64,000 nt of DNA from Deroplatys truncata (lineage: Eukaryota; Arthropoda; Insecta; Mantodea; Mantidae): positions 132,932,295 through 132,996,294 of the forward strand of contig CM060977.1 of assembly GCA_030765065.1 (NCBI GenBank), read 5' to 3'. Within the stretch, counting starts at the first letter, position 1, and each line of letters begins with the position of its first letter. This document shows, piece by piece, positions 23,361 through 34,934 of this stretch. Under the pieces are notes generated by a model, which saw only the letters and a program-made list of their open reading frames with translations, was not told where the DNA came from and ran no database searches. A program made the translations under genes and the position numbers.

Positions 23361-24236
23361 TCTGATGTGTTACACTCACATGACTTTCTCTACTCTTGTA
23401 CAATCTATTTTTACAAACACCTATTCTCCATATGCTTCATATTAATCGAGATATCGAGATGTCAATCTTATTGCAATTTTCTTGTAGATGCAAGGGGAAT
23501 ATGGTAGCTTTTAAGCGATAGTCAAATATTTTATCGCTGGTTGCTATGTGGCGCATTCCATTCTCTTTGCATGTCCAGGACATAAAAGAATGAATAACGA
23601 ATTGGAGAAAAACTGTAAGTATTGGAAAATTTAAGGGAATAACAAGCAATATCTCGCAAACGGTTCACTCAACAAAAGAAATGTATATGACATAAATTGT
23701 GTATTTTAACGCGATCTACATTTTTTGTGTAGTAAAATTTTGTCTATCTCTTATGGTTTACCAGTTATGAAAAAGTCGTTCATAATAAAGAATACTTTTG
23801 GAGACATTCCCAGAAAATTCGAGATATACATTTTAATTATCATGACAATATCTTAAACATATGATATTTTAATCAAAATCGTTAGAGCCGTTTTTGAGAA
23901 AATTAAAATTTTCGAAAAATGTTCCATGTAAAGGGTAGTCTGGGGTGGGGGGATTTTCTTGAAAACCTTCGTGTCGCATCTCTGGAAGATACTGAACCTA
24001 AATACCAAGTTTGGTGCTTATCCGACTCTTCGTTTTTGAGTTATGCTGTTCACAGACACACAGACACACAGACACACAGACAGACACACAGACAGACACA
24101 CACACGGACATGTTTACAAAAATGCTTTTTTTGGATTCAGTGAGTCTCAAAACATGTATTTCCGGTGAAATCTCGGTATCGAATTTTTGGGTGGAATGCA
24201 ATACTTCCACTACTTACTATACGTAGTAGAGAAAGT
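23361..24236 (-). mobile_element. HINE-like tandem array, unit 1
   Basis: Plus-strand ends TCTGATGTGTTACACTC and GTAGTAGAGAAAGT. The microsatellite core at 24053-24105 is a mixture of GACACACA and GACAGACACA. The end at 24236 runs into unit 2 through AAAAA. Confidence 0.88.
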
Positions 24237-24879
24237 AAAAATGAATAACGAATTTCAGAAAAAGTATAAGTATTGGAAAATTTAAGGGAATAACAAGCAA
24301 TATCTCGAAAACGGTTCACTCAACAAAAGAACTGTATATGACATAAGTTGTGTATTTTAACGAGATCTACATTTTTTGTGTAGTAAAAGTTTGCCTATCT
24401 CTTATGGTTTACCAGTTATGCAAAAATCGTTCACAATGAAGAATACTTTTGGAGACATTCCCAGAAAATTCGAGATATACATTTCATTTCTCATGACATT
24501 ATCTTAAACATATGATATTTTAATCAAAATCGTTAGAGCCATTTTTGAGAAAATTAAAATTTTCGAAAAATGTTCCATGTAAAGGGTAGTATGGGGTGGG
24601 GGGATTTTCTTGAAAACCTTCGTGTCGCATCTCTGGAAGATACTGAACCGAAATACCAAGTTTGGTGTTTATCCGACTGTTCGTTTTTGAGTTATGCTGT
24701 TCACAGACACACACACACACACAGACACACACACACAGACACACACACAGACATGTTTCTAAAAATGCTTTTTTTGGATTCAGGAGGTCTCAAAACATGT
24801 ATTTCCGGTGAAATCTCGGTATCGAATTTTTGGGTGGAATGCAATACTTCCCCTACTTACTATACGTAGTAGAGAAAGT
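24237..24879 (-). mobile_element. HINE-like tandem array, unit 2 (lacks sense 3' third)
   Basis: It begins inside the element at AAAAATGAATAACGAATTTC, so about 230 bp of the sense 3' end with its inverted repeat and hairpin are missing. The sense 5' end at 24879 is complete. Confidence 0.88.
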
Positions 24880-24884
24880 AAAAA

Positions 24885-25777
24885 TCTGATGTGTTACACT
24901 CACATGACTTTCTCTACTCTTGTACAATCTATTTTTACAAACGCCTATTCTCCATATGCTTCATATTAATCGAGATATCGAGATGTCAATCTTATTTGTA
25001 ATTTTCTTGTAGATGCAAGGGGAATATGGTAGGTTTTAAGCGATAGTCAAATATTTTAACGCTGGTTGCTATGTGGCGCATTCCATTCTCTTTGCATGTC
25101 CAGGACATAAAAGAATGAATAACGAATTGGAGAAAAACTATAAGTATTGGAAAATTTAAGGGAATAACAAGCAATATCTCGCAAACGGTTCACTCAACAA
25201 AAGAAATGTATATGACATAAATTGTGTATTTTAACGCGATCTACATTTTTTGTGTAGTAAACTTTTGTCTATCTCTTATGGTTTACCAGTTATGAAAAAG
25301 TCGTTCATAATAAAGAATACTTTTGGAGACATTCCCAGAAAATTCGAGATATACATTTTAATTATCATGACAATATCTTAAACATATGATATTTTAATCA
25401 AAATCGTTAGAGCCGTTTTTGAGAAAATTAAAATTTTCGAAAAATGTTCCATGTAAAGGGTAGTCTGGGGTGGGGGGATTTTCTTGAAAACCTTCGTGTC
25501 GCATCTCTGGAAGATACTGAACCTAAATACCAAGTTTGGTGTTTATCCGACTCTTCGTTTTTGAGTTATGCTGTTCACAGACACACAGACAGACACACAC
25601 ACAGACAGACACACAGACACACAGACACACGGACAGACACACACACGGACATGTTTCCAAAAATGCTTTTTTTGGATTCAGTGAGTCTCAAAACATGTAT
25701 TTCCGGTGAAATCTCGGTATCGAATTTTTGGGTGGAATGCAATACTTCCCCTACTTACTATACGTAGTAGAGAAAGT
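24885..25777 (-). mobile_element. HINE-like tandem array, unit 3
   Basis: Full-length. It begins 5 bp after unit 2 ends, separated by AAAAA, and ends GTAGTAGAGAAAGT before AAAAATTTAAA. It shares with unit 1 the otherwise rare variants AGATATCGAGATGTC and TTATGAAAAAGTCGTTCATA, so units 1 and 3 are closest relatives. Confidence 0.88.
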
Positions 25778-25794
25778 AAAAATTTAAAAAACAT

Positions 25795-26525
25795 AGGTAA
25801 ACAAAATTGACATTACATTGATATTTGAAAAGAAGCTGGAAACAGTGATGTGTTATTGAATTTATTTAAAGGTGAGTCGGAATTGTTACACTAACATCAC
25901 TTAAGTTTACTCACTTAACATGTTTTGGGAAACGGTTGTTCCCATCAGAAGCTATTCCGACTGGCCTGTGTTGTTGGTGTTTCCGTTTTGTTGACTGGAT
26001 ACTGTGGTAGCATCTTGTGGTGGTGAAATGTACTTCCAGAGGGGACTTGGTGGCGGAAAATCAAAATTCATTAGATGTGTGTTGTGTTTTAGAATGGTGA
26101 TCTTCTCCCATGCATCTAATTCAGATGCAAATTTGGCGGTTTGACTAATGTAATATTGGGTTTGATGTTGTGATTGCTGATCCAAAAATGGTGTGAAACT
26201 GCAGATTTGTCCATTTGTTTGTATTTGATACATCTCATGTGCTCCGTTAGCCTAGTTTCTAGGTTTCTTTTTGTCTTACCTATATATACTTTATTGCAAT
26301 CCGAACAATTGATTTTGTAGATTCCAGCTTTTTTGTCTTGTGGAATGGGGTCTTTTAACTTGTTACAAAGTAATTTCTCTATGTTAAATTTGTTCTGTGA
26401 GGCTAGGCTGATATTGTGTTTCATGAAATTCTTCTTAAATCTGTGATATGTTTCTGTGTGGTATGTGAATTTCTTGAACTTTAGCTGTTTCTCTTGCTGG
26501 CTATTTCTATAAATTGACATTGCTC
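25795..26525 (-). pseudogene. Penelope-like element relic: GIY-YIG endonuclease end
   Basis: Minus-strand frame at 26520-26116 reads SIYRNSQQEKQLKFKKFTYH, then AGIYKINCSDCNKVYIGKTK and RNLETRLTEHMRCIKYKQ, then AVSHHFWISNHNI. This is the C-terminal GIY-YIG nuclease of Penelope-like retroelements: the paired motifs GIYKINC and VYIGKT carry the GIY and YIG signatures, with CSDC as the associated Cys pair. A frameshift near 26125 moves the last part (ELDAWEKITILKHNTHLMNF) to another frame. The reverse transcriptase is missing. The 3' end (25860-25950) carries sequence also found at 41640-41774. Confidence 0.78.
25900..25960 (-). ncRNA. Hammerhead-ribozyme-like motif in Penelope terminus (possible)
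   Basis: Minus strand reads CTTCTGATGGGAACAACCG then TTTCCCAAAACATGTTAAG. CUGAUGG and AAAAC flank a small GGGAA/TTCCC stem, the arrangement of a hammerhead core. Penelope-like elements are known to carry hammerhead motifs in their terminal repeats. The core is not perfect (AAAAC instead of GAAAC), so activity is doubtful. Confidence 0.35.
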
Positions 26526-27279
26526 TTCGTGCCTAATGAATTCCACAGTCACGGACTACCAATATTTACTTGGTAGCTTTAGAAACAAAAAATGACCATA
26601 ACCTTAAGCACTAGTATTTTAAGGAAGCAAAATCATTGGGATTAATTTAAAATATCTTAATTTGAAATAAAAGTTTACAGGAAGTGTTCCATATGCTCTC
26701 AATTACGGAATTACACTATGTGTATCAGGGACCCACTGGCAAACAGCAACAAATGTGTCTGCACTTGGCACAATCCTGTTAGGCAATCTTTCAGCATAGA
26801 ACCATTGAGCAGATCAAGAATTGCACTGCGTTTCTCAATAAATTAAGATGTCCAGATATTCAGATGTTGAAAATTGCAGCATAGTGTATGTTGTTTTGTA
26901 ACAAGATTTTCTGTCCTTTGTTTATTTTTTATCCATGCCTCCTTTAATTGTTCTGATCTTAACTTGTGGCTTTGACATAAAAACAATTGCATGCGATTAA
27001 GTATACATTCCCAGCGATCTACACCGATATCGGAAGAAAGTAAATACAGCTGATGCAATGTTGCCAGTTCTAACAGACTAAGGAAGCAACAAATTATGGA
27101 CTTCTTAAATTTAATTTACACAAAAACCGTTCATTCTATTGAAATGCACCAAAGGAAAATGTTGTTTGTTCAATTTTCTATGAATATAGTCATAAATTAA
27201 GTACCTTTAATCAACACTAATCCAGCAAGGTGGTGATATATTTTTTTGCATAACAGCGTTTTTTCTTGAAAACAGTGCA
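26526..27279. other. Unassigned intronic sequence
   Basis: No clear element. Minus-strand reading near 26640-26830 resembles a DDE-transposase C-terminus only faintly. A 71-codon minus-strand frame at 26843-27058 is not recognised. Confidence 0.35.
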
Positions 27280-27362
27280 TTTAATTACAAAAAAGTGTTG
27301 GTCATCTACATCCACTCTCCCACCTCCCCCAGTCCGCAGGATTGTTTCACTTCCACCCTGTA
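27280..27362 (-). repeat. Right member of inverted repeat pair
   Basis: Complement reads TACAGGGTGGAAGTGAAACA, ATCCTGCGGACTGGGGGAGG, GAGTGGATGTAGATGACC. Pairs with 22298-22397. Confidence 0.75.
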
Positions 27363-27981
27363 TTGAAAAATGTGAAAATTCTTAAATGGGGGAAAATTAA
27401 ATTTGAAGTGTTGACACCTTTCTAAATTAATGTTTCCAAGTGTAATTTAAAATTATCCCTCTCCACAGGATGGACACTCAGCTCCAAGTTTCTTGGTTTC
27501 AGTATAAGTTTTTCCCATTTGGAGTCTCTTTTTCTAACTGTTTTGAATCCCTTACTGCAATCTCGATCACTTTGCTGTGCACGTTGGATGTTTTCTTCTT
27601 ACCACTTTTTCTCCCCGAATCATTTAAATGAGCCCCCAGTAACTTTAGCTTTCAATAAGGCACTAGCCTCATAACCCATATTACACTCAGTTACTGGTTC
27701 AATAATGGGTCTGCTTAGGCAAAACCCTACCCCTTGCTGAACTTACTTCCCAATTTTTGGTTGAATAAAAAATATATTAGTGCCACAGCTTTCTTTGGGG
27801 CATTTGCCTCATCTGTACAACACCTATTTTGGTTAGATCCCAGTATCTAATTTTATTGCTTGTAGCCTATTGTGTAACTGTTTTTGCACTGGATCCATGT
27901 GGTAGGTGGTTCATATGGATGTTGATAACAATATGCACTCTTAAGTAAACCTTTTAATCACCTAGGAAAGTAGTGCAGGCC
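27363..27981. other. Intronic sequence, nothing recognised
   Basis: No element or exon identified on either strand. Confidence 0.4.
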
Positions 27982-29702
27982 TATACCTTTTTCACTGTAA
28001 GCTGAAAGGAGAAGTAAACAAAACCATGTGACAAGACAGCACCTCATTGGCTGGTGAACAAATTACAACTTTTCCTGCTTAGCATGTCATCTCTTCCTCT
28101 ACAAAAAACAGTTCGGTTCAGATCGTAACATTTTGTGGTTATTCTTGTGCAGAGAAATTTAAAAAAACTTGTTATTGTAACAGTTCAATTTATAAAACTA
28201 AATTTGTTTGTTCAGATTCACCTATAACTAAATGAACCGTTATAGCAGAGGATTTAAGAGGCTATGCGCAGGTGCCGCAGTTCATTTCTGGTTTCCGGCT
28301 AAGAATCCTCTGTCACTGTGGAAAACATAAACGTGAGAAATGGAAAGAAGACAATTGTGTTAAATACTTTTCACAATTCACCTTTAATCGACAATGAATA
28401 TTGTTGCCATTGTTTAGCAATAATTGAACTTCTTTGTTAGTGATGCAGAATTGTTGCTCGGATAGCTTGGATCGCGTTTGTTATCTGTTGTGTTTTAACC
28501 TATAGTGCTAATCGCTATTTAACTTGTTGGCTCATAAAAGGTTAAAGCAAAGGTGGTATACTGATATTAGTCATTAAATGAATGATTTGTAAAGCTTGAT
28601 GTTAAGAACAGTTTAATCCAGTACCTTTAATCACAGAAGCCGAACTGCTCAGGTACCACTTTTATTTGTCTACTTTTAGCATTATGTGTTAGAAGTTTAG
28701 GATGTAAGGCAAAATATAGGAATAAGACATACAATGTTTAAAAGCTAATGATCCCCAAGCTGCGCAATAAGGCTGGTTCACAACCATCCGGTAACGGTAA
28801 CCAGAACGGAAACGAGAACGAGAAGCAAGAAATTTTGATTCACAACAGCCTGGTAATGAGAACGGGAATGCATATTGATCACAAAGTGAAAGTCGATCTT
28901 GCGCATTGGGATTTCATTTGTTTTTAACTGACCAATGACATTTTTTCACCTACTTCCAATTTAGCCAAGCCAACGTCAAAATTCAATAGAGTAAACATTA
29001 TCTAAATGCATATTCATTACATTTCCGATCCCTCTACTTATGCCAAACTTTCCTTTATGTAATGGCATACATTAAAATTGTTTATTGTTCTTTTTTCATT
29101 TCCACCAGTTTTAGCTGTTCTTTGTTGCTTTTGCCAATGTGTTTTAGGTAATAGCCAGTTTTGAGTTGCATATAAACAAACTACAAATGATCCCTTCACC
29201 AGAGGAACCAACGCTGATTAGATTTGCGGGTGTCGGGATGAGGTTAGGAAGCACATTTACTACTAATTCCTTCCAGTTTCATGTTTCCAGCTTGCGACTA
29301 TAGAGAGCACTAGTGGCTGTTTCATGTCACAGCCGCTTAGAATAACCTCTAAGAGTGAAGAGTCTAATATGCACAATAGGGGTCTAATATGCCGTGCCCG
29401 GGAACGAGAACGAGAAAGTTAAATGTTGGGCAACTCTTCTTTCCCGTTCCCGGGCCCGGGAAGGCTTCCCGTGGGTTGTGAACATTCCAATTTGAATATT
29501 TCAACTTTCTCGTTCTCGTTCTGGTTACCGTTCTCGTTGGTTGTGAACCAGCCTATATACTGTATTCACATTCTGTCTGAAGCAATTTCCTCTCACGGAT
29601 CTTAGTTCCCGTCATCCTCTACGTGGTGCTGTCATGTGCTCGGTGGAGTGATACATTTAGTTTTGTTTACTTCTTCTTTCAGCTTATAGTGAAAAAGGTA
29701 TA
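27982..29702 (-). mobile_element. TIR-B transposon copy 1 (non-autonomous), with nested TIR-A
   Basis: The ends are TATACCTTTTTCACTGTAAG at 27982 and the complement of the same (CTTATAGTGAAAAAGGTATA) at 29702. The inverted repeats are about 40 bp and reach AAGTAAACAAAAC. Without the TIR-A insertion at 28770-29554 the body is about 930 bp and matches the second copy at 38332-39255 in reverse orientation. No coding capacity. TA repeats at both tips suggest a TA-type target, but this is not proven. Confidence 0.82.
28770..29554 (+). mobile_element. TIR-A transposon, nested in TIR-B
   Basis: Begins AGGCTGGTTCACAACC and ends GGTTGTGAACCAGCCT. The inverted repeats extend about 45 bp through GAACGGTAACCAGAACGG and short GAGAAC tandem motifs. 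ATA occurs on both sides. The uninterrupted TIR-B copy at 38470-38490 gives the empty site (complement GCGCAATAAACTGTATT), so a 3-bp ATA duplication is the simplest reading. No protein is encoded. Confidence 0.85.
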
Positions 29703-30227
29703 GTGAAAGGATCTTATATATTTTGAGATGGGCTTTAATCCAGAGTAATATGTGTGTCTCTTTTTCATTTGAGTATAAAGCTTTTTCCCAATGAATTGCA
29801 TAATTGAGCTCTAAATTAGGCAGTGAGGATGCACCTTGGCACATATGCCGCTTAAAATTTTTCATAAGTTCAAAAATTTCTAAGAACAGCTATTTACATG
29901 GTTTGTTATCTTTTTCCCCATCCTCTACCACCATAAGTGAATGAGCATTAAGTCCAGACAGGCTTCATTTGATAAGGCCTCATAGTTGCTGGTGAATTTG
30001 CTTAGAGATCAACAAAAGATAAGCACACTAATTTTTAAAAGGAAAGTGCAAATAAGACAAATAATGGATTTATAAAATTTAAAACATAAATGTGGATGTT
30101 GTTCCCACACTTGTGGTACTTAAGAACATTTATGGTATATCACATCTTATATTACACTAGCAAGAAAATTACAGTGATATGTCATACATAACCTTTTTCA
30201 TTAGTCTTAGACTACAGGGGAGCTTGT
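29703..30227. other. Intronic sequence, nothing recognised
   Basis: Nothing recognisable between TIR-B and the next TIR-A copy. Confidence 0.4.
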
Positions 30228-30940
30228 AATGACTGGGATCACAATAATCCAGGAACAGAAACCAGAATGGAAACAAGAACAGGAAGCAAAACAGCGTACA
30301 TTTTGATTCACAATACTTTGCAACAAGAACAGGAATGCTCATCGATGGTCATAACGATAGCAAAGTGGAGGATTGATTTTGCACATTGGGATGTCATTTG
30401 TTTGTAAGTTTTCAGCTGCTTCCAGTTCAGCCAACATGATGCAAGTTAGCCAAACTCAAAATTTGATAGAGTAAACATTTTCTAAATGCAAATCAATTAC
30501 TTCCAATTCCTCTAGTCGTACCAAACTTCATTCCTTTATTAATACCATGCATTAAAGTTGTTTGTTGTTCTTTGCCAATTTTTACCAGTTTTTGCAGTTC
30601 TTTGTCAATTTTGCTGCTGTTTTTGAGTTGCATATAAACAAATTATGGATGATGCTTTCCCCAGAAGAACCAACACTCAGTGGATTTAAGGGAGTCAGGA
30701 TGCACATTTGCTAGAATTTCTTCCAGTTTCATTTTACCAGCTTGCAACTAGAGAGAGCTCTAGCATTGTTTCATGTCACAGCCACCTTGAATCATTTCTA
30801 CAATGAAGTGACTAATATGCTCATTGCACAATATAGGATGCAATATGCCATGCCCAGAAACAAGAACAAGAAAGACTCTTCTTTCTCATTCCTGGGATCC
30901 AGGAAGGCTTCCTCTTAATTGTGAATGCTTACATTATAAT
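30228..30940 (+). mobile_element. TIR-A element, old degenerate copy
   Basis: Collinear with the intact copies: GGGATCACAATAATCCAGGA, CCAGAATGGAAACAAGAAC, TTTTTGCAGTTCTTTG, AGAGAGCTCTAGC, and at the end GGATCCAGGAAGGCTTCC. CpG sites of the intact copies are mostly changed to TG or CA, which suggests decay by methylation. Confidence 0.72.
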
Positions 30941-31785
30941 GACAAATACAAATTTTACAGGTGAAGCCACAAATTAATATTGAGTAAAGTTTTATAATAA
31001 TTTATAATTCAAGTATGTGGGTTTATTAAGAATTCTGAATATAGAAAAAATAGGGCAAGTTGAAAAAAATCTCGCCCTTTATTTAAAGACACAGTTGATA
31101 ATTGAATTTTGAAAATCTGCTGGCTTGTTTCATTTTGCACCAACCAAAGAGACAGCTTATATTTTGAAACAAGAAAGATGTTCCCAAACAATTGTTTAAA
31201 CAATACCAATATCACTCACTTCTTTAATGGGTACATACTGTTTCTTTGGGAAATGTCCAAACATTATTTAAGCAGTCAGAATTGTAATTAAGGAAGACAC
31301 TTCCAAACATTATTTAAAGATTACAATAAAAATTGGTACCTTCTTTAATTATACATATTTTTCTTCAAATTAAAAAAAAATGATATTAAGCAATACAATC
31401 TAAATCATTAATAATTCTGCAAGCTCTTTTTTAAACTCATTTATAATTACTATAATAATAGGATCAAATTTAATTTGTTCCTAAACAAACTGCAAAGTTT
31501 TGGTTTGGCTTGTATTCGCTCATCTAAGGAATACAATTAATAATTCACAAAAATCTTTCAGTATTCACTAAATGAAGCAGTAAAAATTATTCAGGTATTA
31601 GAAAATAAATGATACTGACCTGACAAATATCACCATTAAAAGTATTTTCATAGGCTGTTATTATATTTTAGTTAAAATGTTGAAATTTGAATGGATATTA
31701 TGCCTCTTACTCCTTTTCATAGCATTTGATATCCAGGTCCTCCTCTTAGCAATCACTCTTCATCTTCAACTTACAGCATTGTTTG
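30941..31785. other. Intronic AT-rich sequence, nothing recognised
   Basis: No element or exon recognised. The 77-codon plus frame at 31677-31910 overlaps the mariner 5' region and is not a gene. Confidence 0.4.
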
Positions 31786-33050
31786 TTACAAGGGGCACTA
31801 TTTATATTTTGAGCCTTGGCAACCCTGAATGTTGTAGGTACCATCTGACATTTCCAATGGAAAGTTTGACATTTTTGACCATGATCTACTTCAAAACATT
31901 TTGTCAATAGAGCGTTATTTGTTTTGTTTACACTTACTTGAAAATTGTGTGGAATTAATCGTGAAAATGTTCATGCAATGATTTATTATGACTTTCGATG
32001 TGGATTATCAAGACAAGAGTGCATCAATCAACTAACTTCCACATTTGGCGACGAAGCTCCATCCTTTGCCACTATGAAATGTTGGTATAACGAATTTAAT
32101 CGTGGCCGCCGTTCACTCAGGGATGAAGTTTGTGAAGGTCGTCCAAAATCAGCTGTTGAGCCAGAAAACATTGAGAGTTGTGCAAAAGCTAATATTGAAA
32201 GGTCATCATGCGACATATTGTGAGATTGAGGCAACCCTAGGCATTAGTTCCACAGCATATATAAAATATTGCATGATTATTTAGCCGTGAAAAAGGTTTG
32301 CTCTCATTGGATCCCACATAATGTGATGCAATCTCAAAAAGAAGTACAATTGGTGTACAAAAATGCTCAAGAAATACAATGGCGGTGCCTCAAAAGATGT
32401 ATATAACATTGTAACAGGTGACAAATCATGGATCTATGCGTATAAGCCGGAACGTAAACAGCAGTCAACTGTATTGGTGTTTCAAGATGAAGCAAATCCA
32501 ACAAAACTTGTTCGCACTCGAAGCACTTTGAAGCAAATGGTCGCCTGCTTTTTCAGCAAAACTGGCTATGTGGCAACAGTGCCTTTAGAGGAACGTAAAA
32601 CGATCAATGCCGAATTGTACACAACCATTTGTTTGCTGGAAGTCTTCGGTGAAGTAAGGAAAACCAACAAGAACCGTAGGATCGTTTTTCATCAAGACAA
32701 TGTAAGCGCACACACATCTCATCTAACAACAGAGATTTGAAGGCTCAAAAAATCGAATTAATGGGTCATCTGCCATACAATCCTGATTTGGCACCCAATG
32801 ACTTCTTTTTGTTCCTGAACATCAAGAATAAGTTGCGTGGACAACGATTTTCATTGGCAGAAGTCGTTGATGCCTTCAAAAACCATGTTTTGGAGGTGTC
32901 TCAAGAAGACTGGAATAAATGCTTTGACAAATGGATGCAAAAGTGTATTGATCATAAAAGAGAATATTTTGAAAAACAATAAAGCAGTTTTCAATCAGAA
33001 ATTACTCGTACATCATCTTCTCTCTTGAATAGATCAACATAAAATTTCAG
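31786..33050 (+). pseudogene. Mariner transposase relic (D,D34D), several frameshifts
   Basis: The 5' end TTACAAGGGGCACTATTTAT and a leader precede the frame. Conceptual pieces are: MIYYDFRCGLSRQECINQLT...MKCWYNEFNRGRRSL (N-terminal HTH, 31975-32150); ATYCEIEATLGISSTA (second HTH, next frame); YNIVTGDKSWIYAY (first catalytic Asp); RRIVFHQDNVSAHTS (second); LPYNPDLAPNDFFLF (third, after a 1-base shift near 32736). Allowing for that shift, 34 residues separate the second and third Asp, the mariner signature. The protein ends REYFEKQ as in family members. Several stops and frameshifts make it inactive. A matching 3' inverted repeat was not found. Confidence 0.85.
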
Positions 33051-33570
33051 GGTTTCATCCTTCTTCCAGCTATCACCAAAGTGGTTTTTCAGAAGAGTGA
33101 GTAAATCTCTCTTTTAGTTCTGATTTTATAGTGAAACTGACAGCATTTGGGTCACTAATCCCCTCTACTACTTCCTAGATCCAGAAGAGTGGTCCCCTAC
33201 ACATACACCTTCCATGTTCATCATTCATATGAACTTCAGGCTAGTGCAAAAGCACAATAAACTTGCTGCATATGACAATATGTTGGCCACAGCAATAACT
33301 GTATACAACCAAAAGCATTGTTTGAGGGTTTATAATATTTGTTTTCTCAGCTTACAATCTTTTTATTAGACTTTGGGTGAAACATATGTTAGTGATTGCA
33401 ACAGTTGGACTTAATCATGGTTTGAACCAATTTTGATTCTGGACTGATCGCGTTTCGAACAAAAGCCCAAAATTTGTACTTGATTTTAAAAGGTTAAAAC
33501 TTGAGTTTTTGAATCAAAGCAACACAATAGCTTGATGCAATCCATCTTTTGGAGTAGAAATCTGCTACAA
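33051..33570. other. Intronic sequence, nothing recognised
   Basis: No element recognised between the mariner and the TIR-A copy. Confidence 0.4.
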
Positions 33571-34380
33571 AGGCTGGTTCACAACCACCCGAGAACGGTA
33601 ACAAGAATGGAAACGAGAACGGGAAGCAATGCACCATGCAAGATATTGGTTCACAACAGCCTGGTAATGAGAACAGGAATGCATATCGATCACAAAGTGA
33701 AAGTCAATTTTGCGCATTGGGATTTCATTTGTTTTTAACTGACCAATGATATTTTTTCACCTACTTCCAATTTAGCCAAGCCAACGTCAAAATTTGATTA
33801 AGTAAACATTATCTAAATGCATATCCATTACATTTCCGATCCCTCTACTTATGCCAAGCTATCATTCCTTTATTTAATGGCATATGTTAAAATGGTTTAT
33901 TGTTCTTTTTTCATTTTCACCGGTTTTAGCTGTTCTTTGCAGCTTTAGCCATTGTTTTTTAGGTAATAGCCAGTTTTGAATTGCATATAAACAAACTACA
34001 AATGACCCCTTCACCAGAGGAACCAATGCTGATTAGATTTGCGGATGTTGGTATGAGGTTAGGAAGCACATTTACTACTATACTAATTCCTTCCAGTTTC
34101 ATGTTTCCAGCTTGCGACTATAGAGAGCACTAGTGGCTGTTTCATGTCACGGCTGCCTAGAATAACCTCTAGATTGAAGAGTTCAATATGCGCAATATGG
34201 ATCTAATATGCCGTAACTGGGAACGAGAACTAGAGAGTTAAAAGTTGGGCAACTCTTCTTTTCCGTTCCCACACCCCAGGAAGGCTTCCCGTCGATTGTG
34301 AACACTCCCATTGAAATACATGTATTTCAACTTTCTCGTTCTTGTTCTGGTTACCGTTCTCATTGGTTGTGAACCAGCCT
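33571..34380 (+). mobile_element. TIR-A transposon, full-length copy
   Basis: From AGGCTGGTTCACAACCACCC to TTGGTTGTGAACCAGCCT, 810 bp. Left terminal repeat: GAGAACGGTAACAAGAATGG then AAACGAGAACGGGAA. The right repeat is its complement. No clear target duplication is seen (CTACAA on the left, TCACTG on the right). Confidence 0.82.
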
Positions 34381-34934
34381 TCACTGTTATGAAGGATTGT
34401 TCTTTGTTAATCTCAGATGATATTGATTGGCTTATCTGCTGTAGCAGTGTTTTAGTACAAACATACATTCTTGTAATGGTTTTTGAACTTTTTGAGTTAA
34501 CATTGACACAATTATAAATAACTGGAGGAAAAAGATCCGGACTCAATCTTTATTAAGCACCATATTATTTCTAATAAGAGGATTTACACCACTGGTAATA
34601 ATGCAACTGAATAATCTTAATTTAAAGGCAAATGATGTAAAAGTCTGTCTGCATATGCTATGCATATTAAGCAGACTCACATGCAGAATTCTTCCTCCTT
34701 GTATAAATGCTCAATTTCAAAATGTTTCTGCATCCTGAAATTATAGCATTAGAACTTTCTGTCAACTTCCTGCTCTATTTCTTGAATGTTTATGTGACTG
34801 CCACATTGTGTCAGACCTTCCCATCTCTCCCTAACAAACCACAACCTACCTGCAGGTTGGTAACAAACATTTGAAAATGCAGCCATCTCATCACAATGTG
34901 CATTTAACCCGTGTCTTCATGCTTAGCATACTTG
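34381..34934. other. Intronic sequence, nothing recognised
   Basis: Spacer between two TIR-A copies. No feature recognised. Confidence 0.4.

Noticed and set aside
31677-31910. 77-codon frame with a hydrophobic start as a signal-peptide protein
   Set aside because: Its second half is the recognisable 5' leader of the mariner element.
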